From contig CM060925.1 in assembly GCA_030737875.1 (NCBI GenBank), positions 484,157,514 to 484,221,513 on the forward strand: a stretch of DNA of 64,000 nt, read 5' to 3'. How positions within the stretch are numbered: the first letter of the stretch is position 1; every line of letters begins with the position of its first letter. Origin of the DNA: Allium sativum. Lineage: Eukaryota; Streptophyta; Magnoliopsida; Asparagales; Amaryllidaceae. Shown here in pieces: positions 23,640 through 36,255 of this stretch. The translations under genes and the position numbers were made by a program. A model generated the notes under the pieces. It worked only from the letters and a program-made list of their open reading frames with translations, searched no databases and was not told the origin of the DNA.

Positions 23640-25040
23640 TTTTTTGAACAAAACGAAATACAGAAAAAAGTCAATCTCCGGGGCTAACAAAAACAATCTA
23701 GCGGCTTGTGAAAACCACTATACTTGACCAACCTCAAACAAAAAAGCTCACTCCAACCCAACACCCGAATACATCCAAGCCGCACTCACTCCTACAATAG
23801 GAACCCATAGGTGGAGACAATCGTATCCGCATAAAAAAGAAATAAACAGCCAGAACCAAAGAAACCCCCTTGCCGTCCACCCAAAGAAAGCTCATGAATC
23901 TCCATGCTTCAACAACAATGGCTCAACTCCATGCAAGGAAGCCGACCCATTCGATGAAAGCATCCAAGAGGCAGATCCAGTCCATAACCCAAAGCCCCCC
24001 TCCAAAAACCAAGCAGAACGGAAGCTTGTAATCCCAACCCCATAACTTGAAAAAAAAAGGATCCACCGCAGGGTCTTTCCCTTCCTTCCTTCTCACCGAC
24101 TCTCCACGAGGGGCAGGGCCAGAATTAACATTGAAATCCTAGCCATCGCAACAGACCCTTGGTTTAGAGCACCCTTAAAGGGCTTACCACGAAAACGCAA
24201 AATAGACATCAATTTTGACTTTGCGTATGATGGAAGCTAGTGGCATATGAACTGCATCAAAAATAGCCTTATTATGAGAGCACCAAAGATGCCTACAAAT
24301 GAGCCATGAGATAAGCCGAAAAAGGATACACCGCAGAGACTTTTCCAACCTTCCTTCCTTCCCACCAACTGCTAAGCAAGTCAAAGAGGGAGACTGTTCC
24401 CTCCCCCCCCCCCCCCCCCGACCCACCAAAGAGACGAAGTAAGACCAGACCATGCGGGCCCCATCTCTAACGAATAACAAATGAGTAGATGATTCCATCT
24501 CACCTGATCCATAACACCGACAACTAGAACTAACGGGATACTAATTCTATTAATGTTGTCATCTAGTGGTAAACCATTATGGAGGACTCTCAACATAAGA
24601 ATGGAAACCTTGGAGAAATTCGAGAGTCTTAAGTGAAAAAGAAAGCGGGAATTTTCGGAACCAGAATCCAGACAGAGTCCACGCAGAATAGAGAGATAAA
24701 GTTCCACCATTCCAACCGAAACCCCTACCGTGGAGTTAGAAACATCCTATATGGACTACATCTGTTTCCATGTCTCACTAGCGTAAGACGGAGTCGAAGT
24801 CCGTAGTCAAAAGACGACGATACATGGCATGAAGAAACGACCCCCAAAGAGGGTCATTGGATTTGAAACGAATCTAAATCTTACAAGCATAAGCTTTACA
24901 GACATCCTGCGGGTCACACAAACCCAGTCCACCCTCCCATTCGGGACGACAGATGACTTCCTAAGCTACCCGATAATGTCGCTTAGCATCATCTTTTTTC
25001 CCCCAGAAGAAAGATGAAGCCAAGGACCTGTAAGAATGGG
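23640..25040 (-). pseudogene. L1-type LINE fragment (ORF2 C-terminal part)
   Basis: The minus-strand pieces match the 3' end of a plant L1 ORF2. At about 24980-24890 the frame carries a WEGGLGLCDPQDVC-like segment. At about 24640-24500 the zf-RVT domain has FSKVSILMLRVLHNGLPLDD and INRISIPL. At about 24250-24190 is MPLASIIRKVKIDV, near the protein end. Related segments in the same order occur in the second LINE at 31390-34570. The fragment is 5'-truncated, as L1 insertions usually are, has frameshifts and carries a run of 17 C at 24403-24419. A run of eight A on the minus strand at about 23640 may be the poly(A) tail. Confidence 0.75.
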
Positions 25041-25129
25041 AAAAGAGGAGGAAGGCGTATTATGGATTTAATGTAAAAATAGTGAAGTGAACTATTTGGG
25101 GTGCTCTTGATCGTGTGTGTGTGTATATA

Positions 25130-25490
25130 GGAGCGTTCCGGGGAACCCCAATTTTGCAGCACCCCTATCCGTTCGTGAGCTATGGTAATCCAAATTTAAC
25201 GAGAATTTGTAGATGTTCAATCCATTACATATTATCATATATCCAAATTTTGAGCTCGTTCCGACGTTTATAGAATAATATATTTGATGTTTAAATTTAA
25301 CGGTTCGAATAAATGTCTGAACGGTGAATAATTGAGCTAAGATTTTAAAAATGTTATAAATGTCGGAACGATCTCAAATTTTAGATCGATGTAAATATGT
25401 ATGTGGATTGAATATCTACAAATTCTCATTGGATTTGGATAACCTTAAGTCATGAATGGATAGGGGTGTAAAGGGGTGCAGCAAAATAGA
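25130..25490. mobile_element. foldback MITE, copy A
   Basis: Almost the whole 361 bp can fold on itself. The left arm, with TTTTGCAGCACCCCTATCC, GAGAATTTGTAGATGTTCAA and GAGCTCGTTCCGAC, reappears inverted in the right arm as GTCGGAACGATCTC, TTGAATATCTACAAATTCTC and GGATAGGGGTGTAAAG. The left tip is GGAGCGTTCCGGGG. The matching tip is missing on the right, where copy B begins directly after GCAAAATAGA. There is no coding capacity. The superfamily is not assigned. Confidence 0.75.
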
Positions 25491-25864
25491 GGAGCGTTCC
25501 GGGACACCCATGGTTTGCAGTACCCCCACCTTACAATAAGCTACAACAATCCATATTCAACAAGATTTGTAGATGTTTAATCCACATATATATTATCATC
25601 TATCAAAATTTGAGCTCATTCCAACATTCGTAGAATAATTTATTTGATGCTTAAATTCAATGGCTTGAATAAATGTCTGAACAGTGAATAATTGAGCTAT
25701 GATTTTGATATTGTTACGAATGTCCGAATGAGCTCAGATTTTGGATGGTTGATAATATATATATAGACTGAATATGTACAAAATCTTGTTGGATTTGGAT
25801 TAGTGAAGCTCACGGTAGCATATGAGCGCTAAAAAAGTGCTGCAAAACAGGGGTGCCCCGGAAC

Positions 25865-25868
<4 letters not shown>
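25491..25868. mobile_element. foldback MITE, copy B (head-to-tail with A)
   Basis: This is the same family and orientation as copy A. The left tip, GGAGCGTTCCGGGACACCC, is mirrored by the right tip, GGGTGCCCCGGAACACCTC. Internal blocks (TTTGTAGATGTTTAATCC, GAGCTCATTCC, CTTGAATAAATGTCTGAAC) are shared with A but substituted. The right end runs straight into a CT-TA-CA compound microsatellite. Confidence 0.75.
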
Positions 25869-25949
<81 letters not shown>

Positions 25950-25957
25950 AAAAAAAA
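25867..25957. repeat. compound microsatellite (CT)n(AT)n(AC)n with A run
   Basis: About 32 bp of CT is followed by 18 bp of AT, 28 bp of AC and 13 A. It starts exactly at the tip of MITE copy B. A similar tract, (TC)n(TA)n(TG)n, lies at 29661-29757. The translated ORFs across it (25800-26120) are artefacts. Confidence 0.95.
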
Positions 25958-27048
25958 TCCCGGCCCTTCCCATAAGCGGTAAAAGTAGCCACTTAGGGCA
26001 TAAAAATTCAGAGGCACCATACCAACCGCTTCTCCTATATGAAAAAAATTTCACGGATCGAAATCGGAGAATCTGTAAACCCAAATCGCAAAAGTGCTCC
26101 GCCGTCCGGTAGAACAACATCCAAATCGTGTGAAAGGAGGGTGCAGGCGTAGCTGTGTAAGTGCCAGGCCGAGACAGGCGATCTTCCGATCTAATTCCAA
26201 ACTGTTGTTCGGCCTATTCTTCTTCAATCTTGAGTTCTTGGGTTAGTAGTTACTAATAATTCAGTAAGTTATAAGTTATTGTGCTGTTAATTTATTTGTG
26301 TATATTCGATCAGTCAAGGAAAATAATCAAGCTTTGGCAACCCTTCCATCTGTTATTTGGTGTGATTATTAATAATATCAGATAGGCAATGGTGGTTTAA
26401 TCTTTGTGCAAAACAGAAATATAAGGTAATACTCAGTAGAAGTAAGTTTTTTCTAAAGCAAAATAATTTTTCATGTTGCTTTTGCTTAGATATTTGCACT
26501 AATATTATCTGCTGTGTTGTGATTTTATTAATTGTCTAGTCGACTGTATACGTTTTTCAGTCATCTGTTCACTTTAGGATCAATTCGATAAAACGATTAA
26601 GAAAAAAGAAGTATACTCAAGAAATAAATCCAAAGCATTTGGGCATTGAATTGTTGAAGCAAGAAATAAATATATAGAGAACTATTTATGTGACTCAAAA
26701 GCTGAATGATAAAAGGCAACGCAATAAATCTAGAGCGAACAGAGAACTAATCCCTCAAGATAACATAAGTATTCCCAGATTTAATTAATTATGATTAATT
26801 CAGATTTGTCAGTAGTTTATGAATTTTTAATGGCTAGTTAACATACAATTAGCCGATAAATAACTATGTTTTTGTAGGACGTTGTGGTTAAATGATTTTA
26901 TTCCAGTCGATTAGTAAAAAAACTTTATTTTAAATTATCATTGACCATATTTTAAATTATAACCAGTATATTACACATTCATTTTTTTGTTATTATAATG
27001 ATAATTAATATGTGTTATTATTTAATATTAATTTCGTAGTGTTTAAAA
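25958..27048. other. non-coding, upstream of the hAT relic
   Basis: The first 200 bp (CCCGGCCCTTCCCATAAGCG to about 26180) are GC-richer than the rest and look like a separate, unidentified element. The remainder is AT-rich and may include the 5' part of the hAT element. No clear hAT terminal inverted repeat was found. Confidence 0.35.
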
Positions 27049-29502
27049 ATGCATAAACAAGAATATGGACACGCAAAAAGGGTTAGAAAAAGAAGTTTGA
27101 AAACTCACTAATTCACAGAAAGGTGCTCTTAATAAAATTTTCATCAAAAGTATTCCTGAAGAAGGTTCGAGTTTGAATGCGGATAATGCTCCTATTACTG
27201 ATGATAATGATGATAACATTGATGATGATATTTTAATGAGTGAACATGACGATGAAAATATAAGCAAAGAGGAAGCAAATGTTGATTCGTCATCACATGT
27301 GGAGAATGTTAATGTGGTTTTAAATAACCCTGGTACATGGAAAAAAATTGAACAAAATTTGAGAGATTTGCTAGTTGAAAGAGGTCATTTTCGAGTAATA
27401 AAGAATAATGATTGTGATTTTCCAAAAGATGTAATTAGTAGACATTTTTCCTCCACATTATATGTTAGACATTTGCCTAACTGAAATAAAAAAAATACAG
27501 AAAATGGTTGGTATATTCAAATTCACTTGACAGAGTATTTTGTTGCAAGTTATTCACGAATCAAATGACAACTAGTCACCTTGCTACTGAAAGAATTAAT
27601 GATTGGCGCAATTTTAGTACTAAGCAGAAACGACATGAAAGTAGTAAAGATCATCTTTTGAATATGAGCAGTTGGACTGAGTTGGAAACAAGATTGAAAG
27701 TCAAAACAACCATAAATTAGAGTGTATTAGATCAAATAAATAAATAAAAAGAACATTGGAAGAAAGTAATGTTAAGGATAATTGTTGTTGTGAAAATGCC
27801 TGCTTCCAATAATTTAGCATTTCGTGGAACTAATGAAAGGATTTACGAAAAAAATGGTCTTTTTTGCAAATTTACTGAAATGATAGCAGAATTTGATCTA
27901 ATAATGCAGGAACATATTCGACGGGTTGAACAAAAAGAAATTCATATACATTACCTTGGGCATGAAATTCAAAATGAGCTAATACTTACCTTGGCGAATG
28001 AAATTAAAAATGAAATTCTTAAAAATAAATAAAAAGCCAAGTATTTTTCAGTTATATTGGACTGCACTCCAGATATAAGTCGTATTGGACGAATGTCCCT
28101 TATAATAAGATGTGTTGATTTTCAATTAATCCCGCAAAGGTGGAAGAATTTTTTATTGAATTTTTAAAAGTAGATGACACCGCTAGGCTTAGACTTTTTA
28201 ACAAGCTTAAAGAAGTATTAGAAGATATTAAGCTTGATATCTATGGTATTAGAGGACGAGGTTATGATAATAGATCAAATATGAAAGGAAAGCACAAAAG
28301 AGTGCAACAAAGACTATTAGAAATTAATCTGAGAGCTTTCTACACACCGTGTGGTTGTCACAGTCTTAATATTGTGCTATGTGATATGGTTAAATCATGT
28401 CCAAAGGCATCAAAATTTTTTGGGGCGATCCAACGGATATTTAATATATTTTCTTCATCTACACAGAGATTTCAAGTTTTTAAAGATCATGTATTAGGTT
28501 ATACAGTTAAACCATTACCAGATACACGTTGGGAAAGTCACATTGAAGTAGTAAATTCTATAAGATATCAAAGCGTGGAGATAAGAGATGATCTAATTTC
28601 TTTATCAAATAACACCAATGATTCTATGGTGAAGAGTGAAGCAAGAAGTCTTGTAACAAATGAGATTGAATTTTTTTGAATTCTTATTCGGATTGTGCAT
28701 TTGGTATGAAATTTTGAAAAATGTAAACACCATTAGCAAAATTGTTCAAACTGAAGATATGCAAATTGATGTTGCGATTACTAGATTACAAGAGCTTATT
28801 GAACTTTCTGAATATTTCAGAAACATAGGTTTTGATTTTACGATGGTTAATGCTAAAGAGATAGCCCAAATGTTGGATGTTGAACCAGTTTTTGTTCAAA
28901 AAAGAATTATTCATAGAAAGAAGCAGTTCGATGAAGATGTGAATGCTGAAGAACTAACGCAAACACCGGAAGATTCTTTCCGAATCAATTATTTTCTGCA
29001 AATTATGGATAAAGCTCGTGTTTCGTTTATGACTCGATTTGAGCAATTCAAAGAATATGATAATAGATTTGGCTTTTTATTTGATTTAAAAAAATTCTTT
29101 AGATGATGAGAAATTGGGACATTGTTTACAACTTGAGGAATATCCGAGACACAATTTGCACTCTGACATTGATGGAAAAGAGTTGTTCTCAGAATTAAAA
29201 GTATTGAAAGTCTTCTTGCCAAGGAAAACACAAAAGCAATTGAATTGTTGAATTTCATAAATTCTTATTTGAGAGAGTTGAATTTTCCTAATGCTTGGAT
29301 TGCATATAGAATAATTCTGACTACACCAGTTACAGTTGCATCGACCGAAAGAAGTTTTTCAAAGCTAAAGTTGATAAAGTCTTATCTTCGTTCTACTATG
29401 TCACACGAAAGACTAGATGATTTGACACTTTTATCAATGAACTTGAATATGATAATATTATTAGCAATTTTGGAAGTGAGAAGGCTAGAAAAATGTTCAT
29501 AA
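27049..29502 (+). pseudogene. hAT transposase relic (TTF zinc finger, DUF4371, hATC)
   Basis: Plus-strand pieces in several frames line up as one plant hAT transposase of the TTF-type/zinc-finger-MYM-like group. An acidic N-terminus (27173-27300) is followed by RDLLVERGHF. The TTF-like segment at 27508-27700 has DRVFCCKLF, then INDWRNF and HESSKDHLL. The DUF4371 part at about 27770-28400 has NLAFRGTNERIY, MQEHIRRVEQKEIHIHYLGH, KYFSVILDCTPDIS and GRGYDNRSNMKGKHK. FYTPCGCHSLN lies in the RNase H-like core. The C-terminal hATC dimerisation region (29320-29440) has VTVASTERSFSKLKL and SYLRSTMSHERLDDL. Stops or frame changes occur near 27100, 27484, 27720, 28032, 28135, 28680, 29106 and 29230, so it is dead. 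The chosen start is the first ATG of an N-terminal piece. Confidence 0.88.
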
Positions 29503-29659
29503 GCAACTAGTATATTTTTGTTATATGACTTGGATTATTATTATGAATACAATTATTTGCTTTTTATATCTTTTCGTTATTTTTATGTAGTATAAATTGT
29601 TTAGATGTCATACATTATTGTCTATAGAAGGATTTCTTTTTCGTTTTCCGCTTTAGGTG

Positions 29660-29759
<100 letters not shown>

Positions 29760-29780
29760 CGCATGCGCGCTGTGCGCGAT

Positions 29781-29950
29781 CGTTCAATAACACCCCAAAT
29801 AGTGCAGCACTGCTAAATACTCCCTGATTTCCACCACATATCTCGTTTCGCTCTCCCTCCACTTATTCTCTCACTCACTTATTCTAATATAAATGCTTGA
29901 TTTATACAGAGAGAAAATGGGGTGCTTACTATTTTGGGTGTTATTGGACG
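29781..29950. mobile_element. 170 bp MITE-like element
   Basis: The left end, CGTTCAATAACACCCCAAAT then AGTGCAGCAC, is an inverted copy of the right end, GTGCTTACTATTTTGGGTG then TTATTGGACG. About 25 of 29 positions match. There is no coding capacity and no clear target duplication. A right-end-like word, CTATTTGGGGTGCTCTTGAT, also occurs alone at about 25092, just left of the MITE pair. Confidence 0.6.
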
Positions 29951-31389
29951 CTTGCTATGTATATACACACACAGAGAACTACGATTCTGGTGGGCCACAA
30001 CAGATATATTTATATTTTTCATTTCTTCGACAACCATGTGTGTGTTTTTGTTTTGGTTCTTTTTGTATGATTGTATCTTAATGTCCTTTCATCAGTATAG
30101 AATAAAAAATTACATGAGTGTTGTTCTTGATTCAGGCATATAACCTTGAACAATATCAGTGGTATGTGTTATTAAAAATTACATAGTAGAAATTTACCTA
30201 CTTCAGCTGGATGTTTTGCAACGATTGCTTAGGTAGATGCGTTTTCATTTATTTATTTGAACAACTACAAACAAAGAATATTACCATTTGACAAGGTATG
30301 TTGGGTCCCATTGTAATTAATAAGTAGCATGTGGCAATATATAATTTTGCTGGCTACCTCAACCTATTTTGGAAACACTTCTTCTATAATTATAGGCAAA
30401 CAGTTCGCTAAGCAAAATGAAAAAAAATTATGCTTGACTTTGTCATTTTTTCGTTCAGAACATAAATATTTCTATTATTTCCGTAATATATTCATGATAG
30501 ATCTAGTAGAATATCTTATGACTAATTAAACATATATATATACCTCCAAGGCTCCAACCATGTAACTTTAAATATGCAAGGGAATATACCATATATATAT
30601 GTTGCCACTTGAAAACTGCAGAGGGAAACAAACAGCTTATAAGCACAAGCCATTATTATAAAATATGTACGGTGCAGTGTACATGAGATACACAAGTCAA
30701 TATCAATCTAGGGAAGCAATTACGTGCAACAGTGTGAAAATTAATAAATATTCCTTGCTAATTAATGCTTGTCTTAGCTCACTTGATTACGGGATTAAGC
30801 ACTAGATTAACGTACACTTGTTTGGTAAACTCATATATAAGATTATAGAAGGTAACGTGGTCGCCACAGGCAAACACATGCACAGCAGATATCCACTCGT
30901 GTACTCCATGCAGGAAAAAACAAGCCTTGCTTTCTTTACTGCTGTGTTTTGCAGAAACCACCAAAGGTAAATCTGCTTAAAACTAATGTTTAAAATGGTT
31001 AAGCTTCAAAATTGATTGGTCTACCTGAAAATTATGTAGGTACAATGATGGCAAACAACAGTATATATTTTTATTTTATTTTTCCCATAGACTTATCTTT
31101 ATTGATAATATCTAATGTGAGATTGAACACAATCAGCATTGCTAGCGCTAAATAATGACAAAAGGATAATTAAAGCAATAACAGAAGGCTTTTAGTTACT
31201 TAATCCTTTTGCATTTTTTATCAATGAAAAAAAAAAAAGTTTAGAGAATAAGCCAAAAATCAGCATACAAAACAATCTTATGTTATGTAATATATAAAGA
31301 TATGAAATCATTAGAGAATGAGAGAAAAGAAGAGACTTATTCAATGTAAATTGGTACATATTATATTATATTATATTTATTTTAAAAAA
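29951..31389. other. non-coding, no feature seen
   Basis: The stretch is AT-rich with short TA patches at 30532-30543 and 30590-30602. ORFs of 60-66 codons have no recognisable domain. I see no RNA gene here. Confidence 0.4.
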
Positions 31390-34300
31390 AAAAACGATTT
31401 CTGTAGAGATGGCTACAGAAACTGTATAAGCACAGAAACAGAGTTAACAAAGTAAAAAAAGCTGAAGTACAAAAGACGAACGACAAAAAACTCCAAAAGC
31501 ACTCGAAAAAGGCGAAGCTATGCCATCGGTGCTGATGCCTAAGTCACAATAGTGATCCACAAAGTAGGCGAAGATATAGCCAGTCATTCAGGTCCACTGG
31601 CCTCAGCTAGCGTATCCAGTCCAAGCTCCTAGGAACAACTCCAAGTAAAACGGAAATCTTCCACTCCATCAGCACCATAGATACCAAGTGAAAACCAGCA
31701 CCTCCAACTTCAAAGAAATAAGACTCTCAAACCTATAAATACAGACCATGTACTATTAGCAAACAACATAAGATTCCAAAGGGGGTGGGGTAGTGTATAA
31801 AAGCGACGACAACAAGTAAAAGCTATAAAACAAAAAAAAGAAACCAACTCCTGCGCGAGGAGTAGCCAGAACCGATGAAATACCAAAGGTACTAGTCAAT
31901 CTCCTAGAGCAAGTTCCGATACCACCCCTAAAAGGCCTACCTCGGAACGCAAGGAAAACATCATTCCTTACCCTCCGAATGATGGCAGGAGGATCCATAG
32001 GCACTTCGTCGTATATTTTCCTTATTCCGCGAGCACCAAATATGTCAGCATATAAGGCAGAATAAGACGAAATGAGATCGAGCGAATCGATTTTCCCGAG
32101 AATCCTGTCTACAAGAGTCTCAATAAATCCGCAAGCGAGGAGACATTACTTCGCCAATCGATCAAATTCCCAAAGTAATTCCAAACCGATTTGGCACAGA
32201 AACCAATGAAAAATAGATGAAAACTGGTTTCCAAAAAATCCGAACTGCAGCACCTACATCGGAAGACGATAGGGATTCCTATCCTCTGCAGATTCTCGTC
32301 CAATGGTAATCCCGCATGTAGAATTTTCCACATAAATAGAGAGACTTTAGGAGAAAGACGGACATCCCATATGAAAGAGAAAAGGTGAAGCCTAGGAGCC
32401 GAAGACCTCGTCGAATTCCACGTTGTCTTAATCGAAAAGAAACTACCGTACCAATCGGTTCCACCACCATGTGAATCTAACAAAGCCTTCACGGATTGCA
32501 TTTGTTTCTACATCTCACTAGCATAGGATGGGACATTGGAGAAATTCGCACCCGCAAGCCTATCATACTTGGCATGGAGTAACGTCGCCCAGAGCGAATC
32601 ATTCGCTCAAAACCTTGCTCATAGCTTACAAGCGAGGGCAGTACAAATGTCCTTAGGGTTACAAAGACCCATGTCTCCCTTACTTTTAGGATGGCAAACG
32701 GTTTTCCAGGAGATCCAATGGTGACGACTAGCATTGTCCTTATTTCCCCAGAAAAAGGACGATGCCTTCGAGCGATAAGAGCGAAAGAAAGAAGACGTAG
32801 GCGTCATGGCAAAAAAGACATAAGAACCTAGCGAGTTGAGAACAGACTTGAGAACAAATCTACCTGCCTGAGAAAGAGGAGATGCATTCCATCAAATAGT
32901 CTTTCCTCTAGCTTTGTTAGTCAGGGGATCGAAGATGGCGTTGAGCTTTCTGCCTCGATATAGAACAATACCGAGATAGCGTAATAGAAGAGAAGCAGCC
33001 TTGAACCAAGTAAAGGTCTCAATCCAAGCCGATCTAGCCAAAGACAGATCTTTCGTTGGACAAAACAGCTTTTAGTAGTGTTAACGAGTTGGCCTGAACA
33101 TTGCTCGTACTGTCGAATAAGACAAACAAGACTCCGGACAGGGCGATGACTTCCATTAGTAAAAATGCTGATGTCGTCAGCGAAATATAAAGAGGATATA
33201 AGCGGGTAGCCCGTCGGAATGCCAAACATATGAATCTTCCTAGCTATAGTTAGTGAATGCAATCCACGAACAAAAGACTCTTCAGCGATGACGACAGAGA
33301 AGGGGAAAGAAAGTCTCCCTGGCAAAGCCCCTTCCCGCCTTGAAAAAGTCGGTTGTCGAACTGCTAATGAGAACTGAAAACCAGCAGTTGGAGATCAGTC
33401 TCCACATAAGATCGATTAGAGCTTCCAGAAAGACGAAAGCCCTAAGAACCTTGATGACAAAAAAACCAAGACAAGCGATCATAAGCCATAGCCATATCCA
33501 ACTTAATGACCACGTTAGAACCCCAGACCTTCCTATCGATCTGAGAAACCAGCTCCTAGGCTAAAAGGATGCTATCCGTGATCAGATCTCCCTTTACAAA
33601 ACCATCCTGAGACGAAAAAATTATAAGCTCGAGAAACGGTGCTAGTCTGGATGCTAGTACCTTAGATATAACCTTATTAGTGAAATTGCATAAGCTAATC
33701 AGGCGAAAATCCGCGCAAGAACATGAATTTTCACACTTGGAATTAAGGACTAAGTTGGTGGAAGTAACCCCCCCCCCCCAAAAGGTATATCTCCACCAGA
33801 GAAGAAAAAATTAAACTGCAAGGCAAATGCTCGCCTGAATAATCGGCCAGACACTCCGAAAAAACACCCTGTCGAAGACTTCAGGCCCACTCACACTATC
33901 CTTACTTAGAGAAAATGCACAAGCACGTATTTCCTCCGAAGTAGGAAGTGAGGCAATGTCGGGACTATCCGAAGGAAGGACAAATCTAGGAATGAAGGTT
34001 AGGAGGGCCGAATTAGAGATCGCCATAGAGGGAGCTCCAAGAAAAGATTAAAAGTTTGGTCAGAATAGTATCTCTAACTTCACTCGGCATTAAAGCCTAG
34101 GAGAAACCAGGGAGTTAGATATGACGAATAGCAAGAAGTTTCTTCTTCTTACAGATAGAAGAGTGGAAAAACCTGGACTTCGTATCTCCTTCAATAATCC
34201 ACTTGATCTTCGCCTTCTGGAAAAGATAGCCATGCCCTATACGAAGTTCCAACGAGAAGGCCAGTTTGGGCAATTGCCCAAGCCTTCTTATTAGCAGGAG

Positions 34301-34570
34301 AGGGTTCCTCATCAAAGGACGCCCCAGCTAACACAAGCGATTCTTCGGCTGTGCTAACGCGGTCGAAGATGTTCTTGAAAACAAGAACGTTCCATGCCTT
34401 AAGGCAAGTTTTAAGACATTTCAGCTTACGAGAAAACACAACACACGGTGAACCAAGAATAGGGGAGTTCCTAGAGTTTTCCACAACGCTATGGATTGTG
34501 TGGTGAGTTCTCAACATGCTCTGGAACCTAAAAGAGGAAGGGCCAGAGAGGAAAAGAGGAGAACCCCTCG
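31390..34570 (-). pseudogene. L1-type LINE ORF2 relic (RT to zinc-binding domain)
   Basis: Minus-strand pieces follow a plant L1 ORF2. The linker before RT is at 34517-34191, with KCLKTCLKAWNVLVFKNIFD. RT begins at 34026-33811, with LPTSEEIRACAFSLSKDSVS. The RT core has the catalytic motif in SLYFADDISIF at about 33190-33158. A late RT part, with HHWISWKTVCHPKSKGDMGL, is at about 32710-32640. The zf-RVT domain at 32500-32110 has LSPKVSLFMWKILHAGLPLD and FRCRCC. The end has AIIRRVRNDVFLAFRGRPF at about 31985-31930. Endonuclease and ORF1 are missing, so it is 5'-truncated. Many frameshifts and stops are present, and 12 C occur at 33768-33779. Confidence 0.8.
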
Positions 34571-34843
34571 AGAAGGTAAGACGTTATAACACTCATCATG
34601 AATATCCGAAATCAAAATCTTGAATGCTCTAATAAATTGAATTGTTCATTTATTACCGTGCATATATATATATATATATATTTGTGTGTATGTACATATA
34701 TGTGTGTATACATACATACATACATATATGTATGTATATATATGTATATTATATTCAATCAATGTATATATTGTCTATTGCCTCACTAAAAACTCTGTTA
34801 GGATGACCTAATGGGAAAATTCTTTAACGAGGAAAAGGGTGTT
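34571..34843. repeat. TA/TG/ATAC simple repeat and flank
   Basis: TA runs and CATA/TATG tetranucleotide variants lie between about 34660 and 34752. They separate the LINE relic from the following LTR. The 63-codon ORF here is an artefact of the repeat. Confidence 0.75.
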
Positions 34844-35796
34844 GTAACGAACCACGTTTCTTACAACTAAAGGTGACACTTAATACAACATCGTTATTCG
34901 TGTGTCGAACATTTAGCCGTCCGAAAGATAGGTTACTAGAGAAAAGAAGAAGAAAAAGGAAACAAAGTCTCACAAAACATGTTGAATGAGGTACAATGTA
35001 AATAGGTCTTCACAAATTGAAAATACTTTTTATTATATAAACTTGATATAAATGTACATCACTAACCTATTATCAATCTTGATAGTTATAAAACTTAACT
35101 TTTCAAATGTCGAAGGCTAAACACAACACAACATCGGAAAAATATAAAATATGGAATTACATCTTGTACCTCCAGTTCCAGTCCCAAGCTCTAAAACCTA
35201 AACCAAATAAAATGCTCGGTCTGACGTGAGCATTATTCCAAAATAATGCTCACGTCAGTTTGGAAAACTACTCAAGAAAACTCAAGTCATGAGAAATTTT
35301 AATTCTTTTAACTTTATAAATCAATAATATCTCGTCAGACTATGTTGCGCATGCACAGGGATGGACTTTTATCTTGCGATAACCCAAAATACTTTCATTA
35401 TAAATCTAGTGATATTATAATAATATCTGACAAATCACAAATAACATATGAGAGTAGCAGAAATGTTTACATCTCATATTTCAACATAGTTGAGCATAAC
35501 TAAGATCGTATGACACTTAATGGAGTTTGAATTTCATACAATGACAAGGTAATTGACAACTTTCTGACTAGTAAACCTCTAGATAAATGTATTGAAAGGC
35601 ATATCTACAGCTCTTTACCAACACATAACCAACTTATTTCTTAATTGATAGTACCAAGCATTTCACCGTCCTGGTTGTGATCGGCAACCGCATCAAAGCA
35701 TACAACAATAAAAAAAGATCATCCGATCTAGATTACAACACCCTACTTGGGCGTGATCCAATTACCCCTGCTACATCTCCCTTTTTAGGTATTTCC

Positions 35797-36255
35797 GATT
35801 GATGAGGCTTGATATTACATTATATCTATACTAAGGCATTTACACTTTGAATGTACATTGCCCTTCTTTGGCAATGTGCTGATAACATTCATGCATAAAA
35901 GTTGTCTTGAATTTGAACGAATTGAAGGCACTAATCTTACAACATCCATTTTTGAATCATCCTCAGGATTTATAGCAAGTGGCCCATGCTCTATTAAGCT
36001 CCATCACTGATTCCATAAACTGTAAGATGATGGTAGAGTTGAATCAAATTGGATTTTAGATAACATATCTAATACGATTCTTCAAAATATCTCTCAATAA
36101 TTTTTTGTAAACTCAATCCTGAATTTTTAGAAAATAATCAGACGAAGGATGAGAGCGAAGTTCATCTCTTAACTATTTATAGAATAGATTTCATTATCAC
36201 TTGTCCTAGGAGAACGAAATGAGGTTTATGCGCATAATGGACCATTAACGGAGAT
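35797..36255. repeat. direct repeat, copy 1
   Basis: About 460 bp is similar to 40329-40814. Shared blocks include TTGATGAGGCTTG, CGCTGATAACATTCAT-like, TTTTTAGAAAATAA and GAGGTTTATRCGCATA, then ACCATTAACGG. I judge the identity at around 70-75% by eye. If 34844-39703 is a 3' LTR, the second copy may be the rest of its 5' LTR. Confidence 0.8.
36174..36182 (-). promoter_or_regulatory. TATA box of the AT-rich LTR
   Basis: The minus strand reads TCTATAAATAGTT. The equivalent position in the second copy of the repeat (about 40728) has lost the motif. This supports minus-strand transcription of the LTR. Confidence 0.45.
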
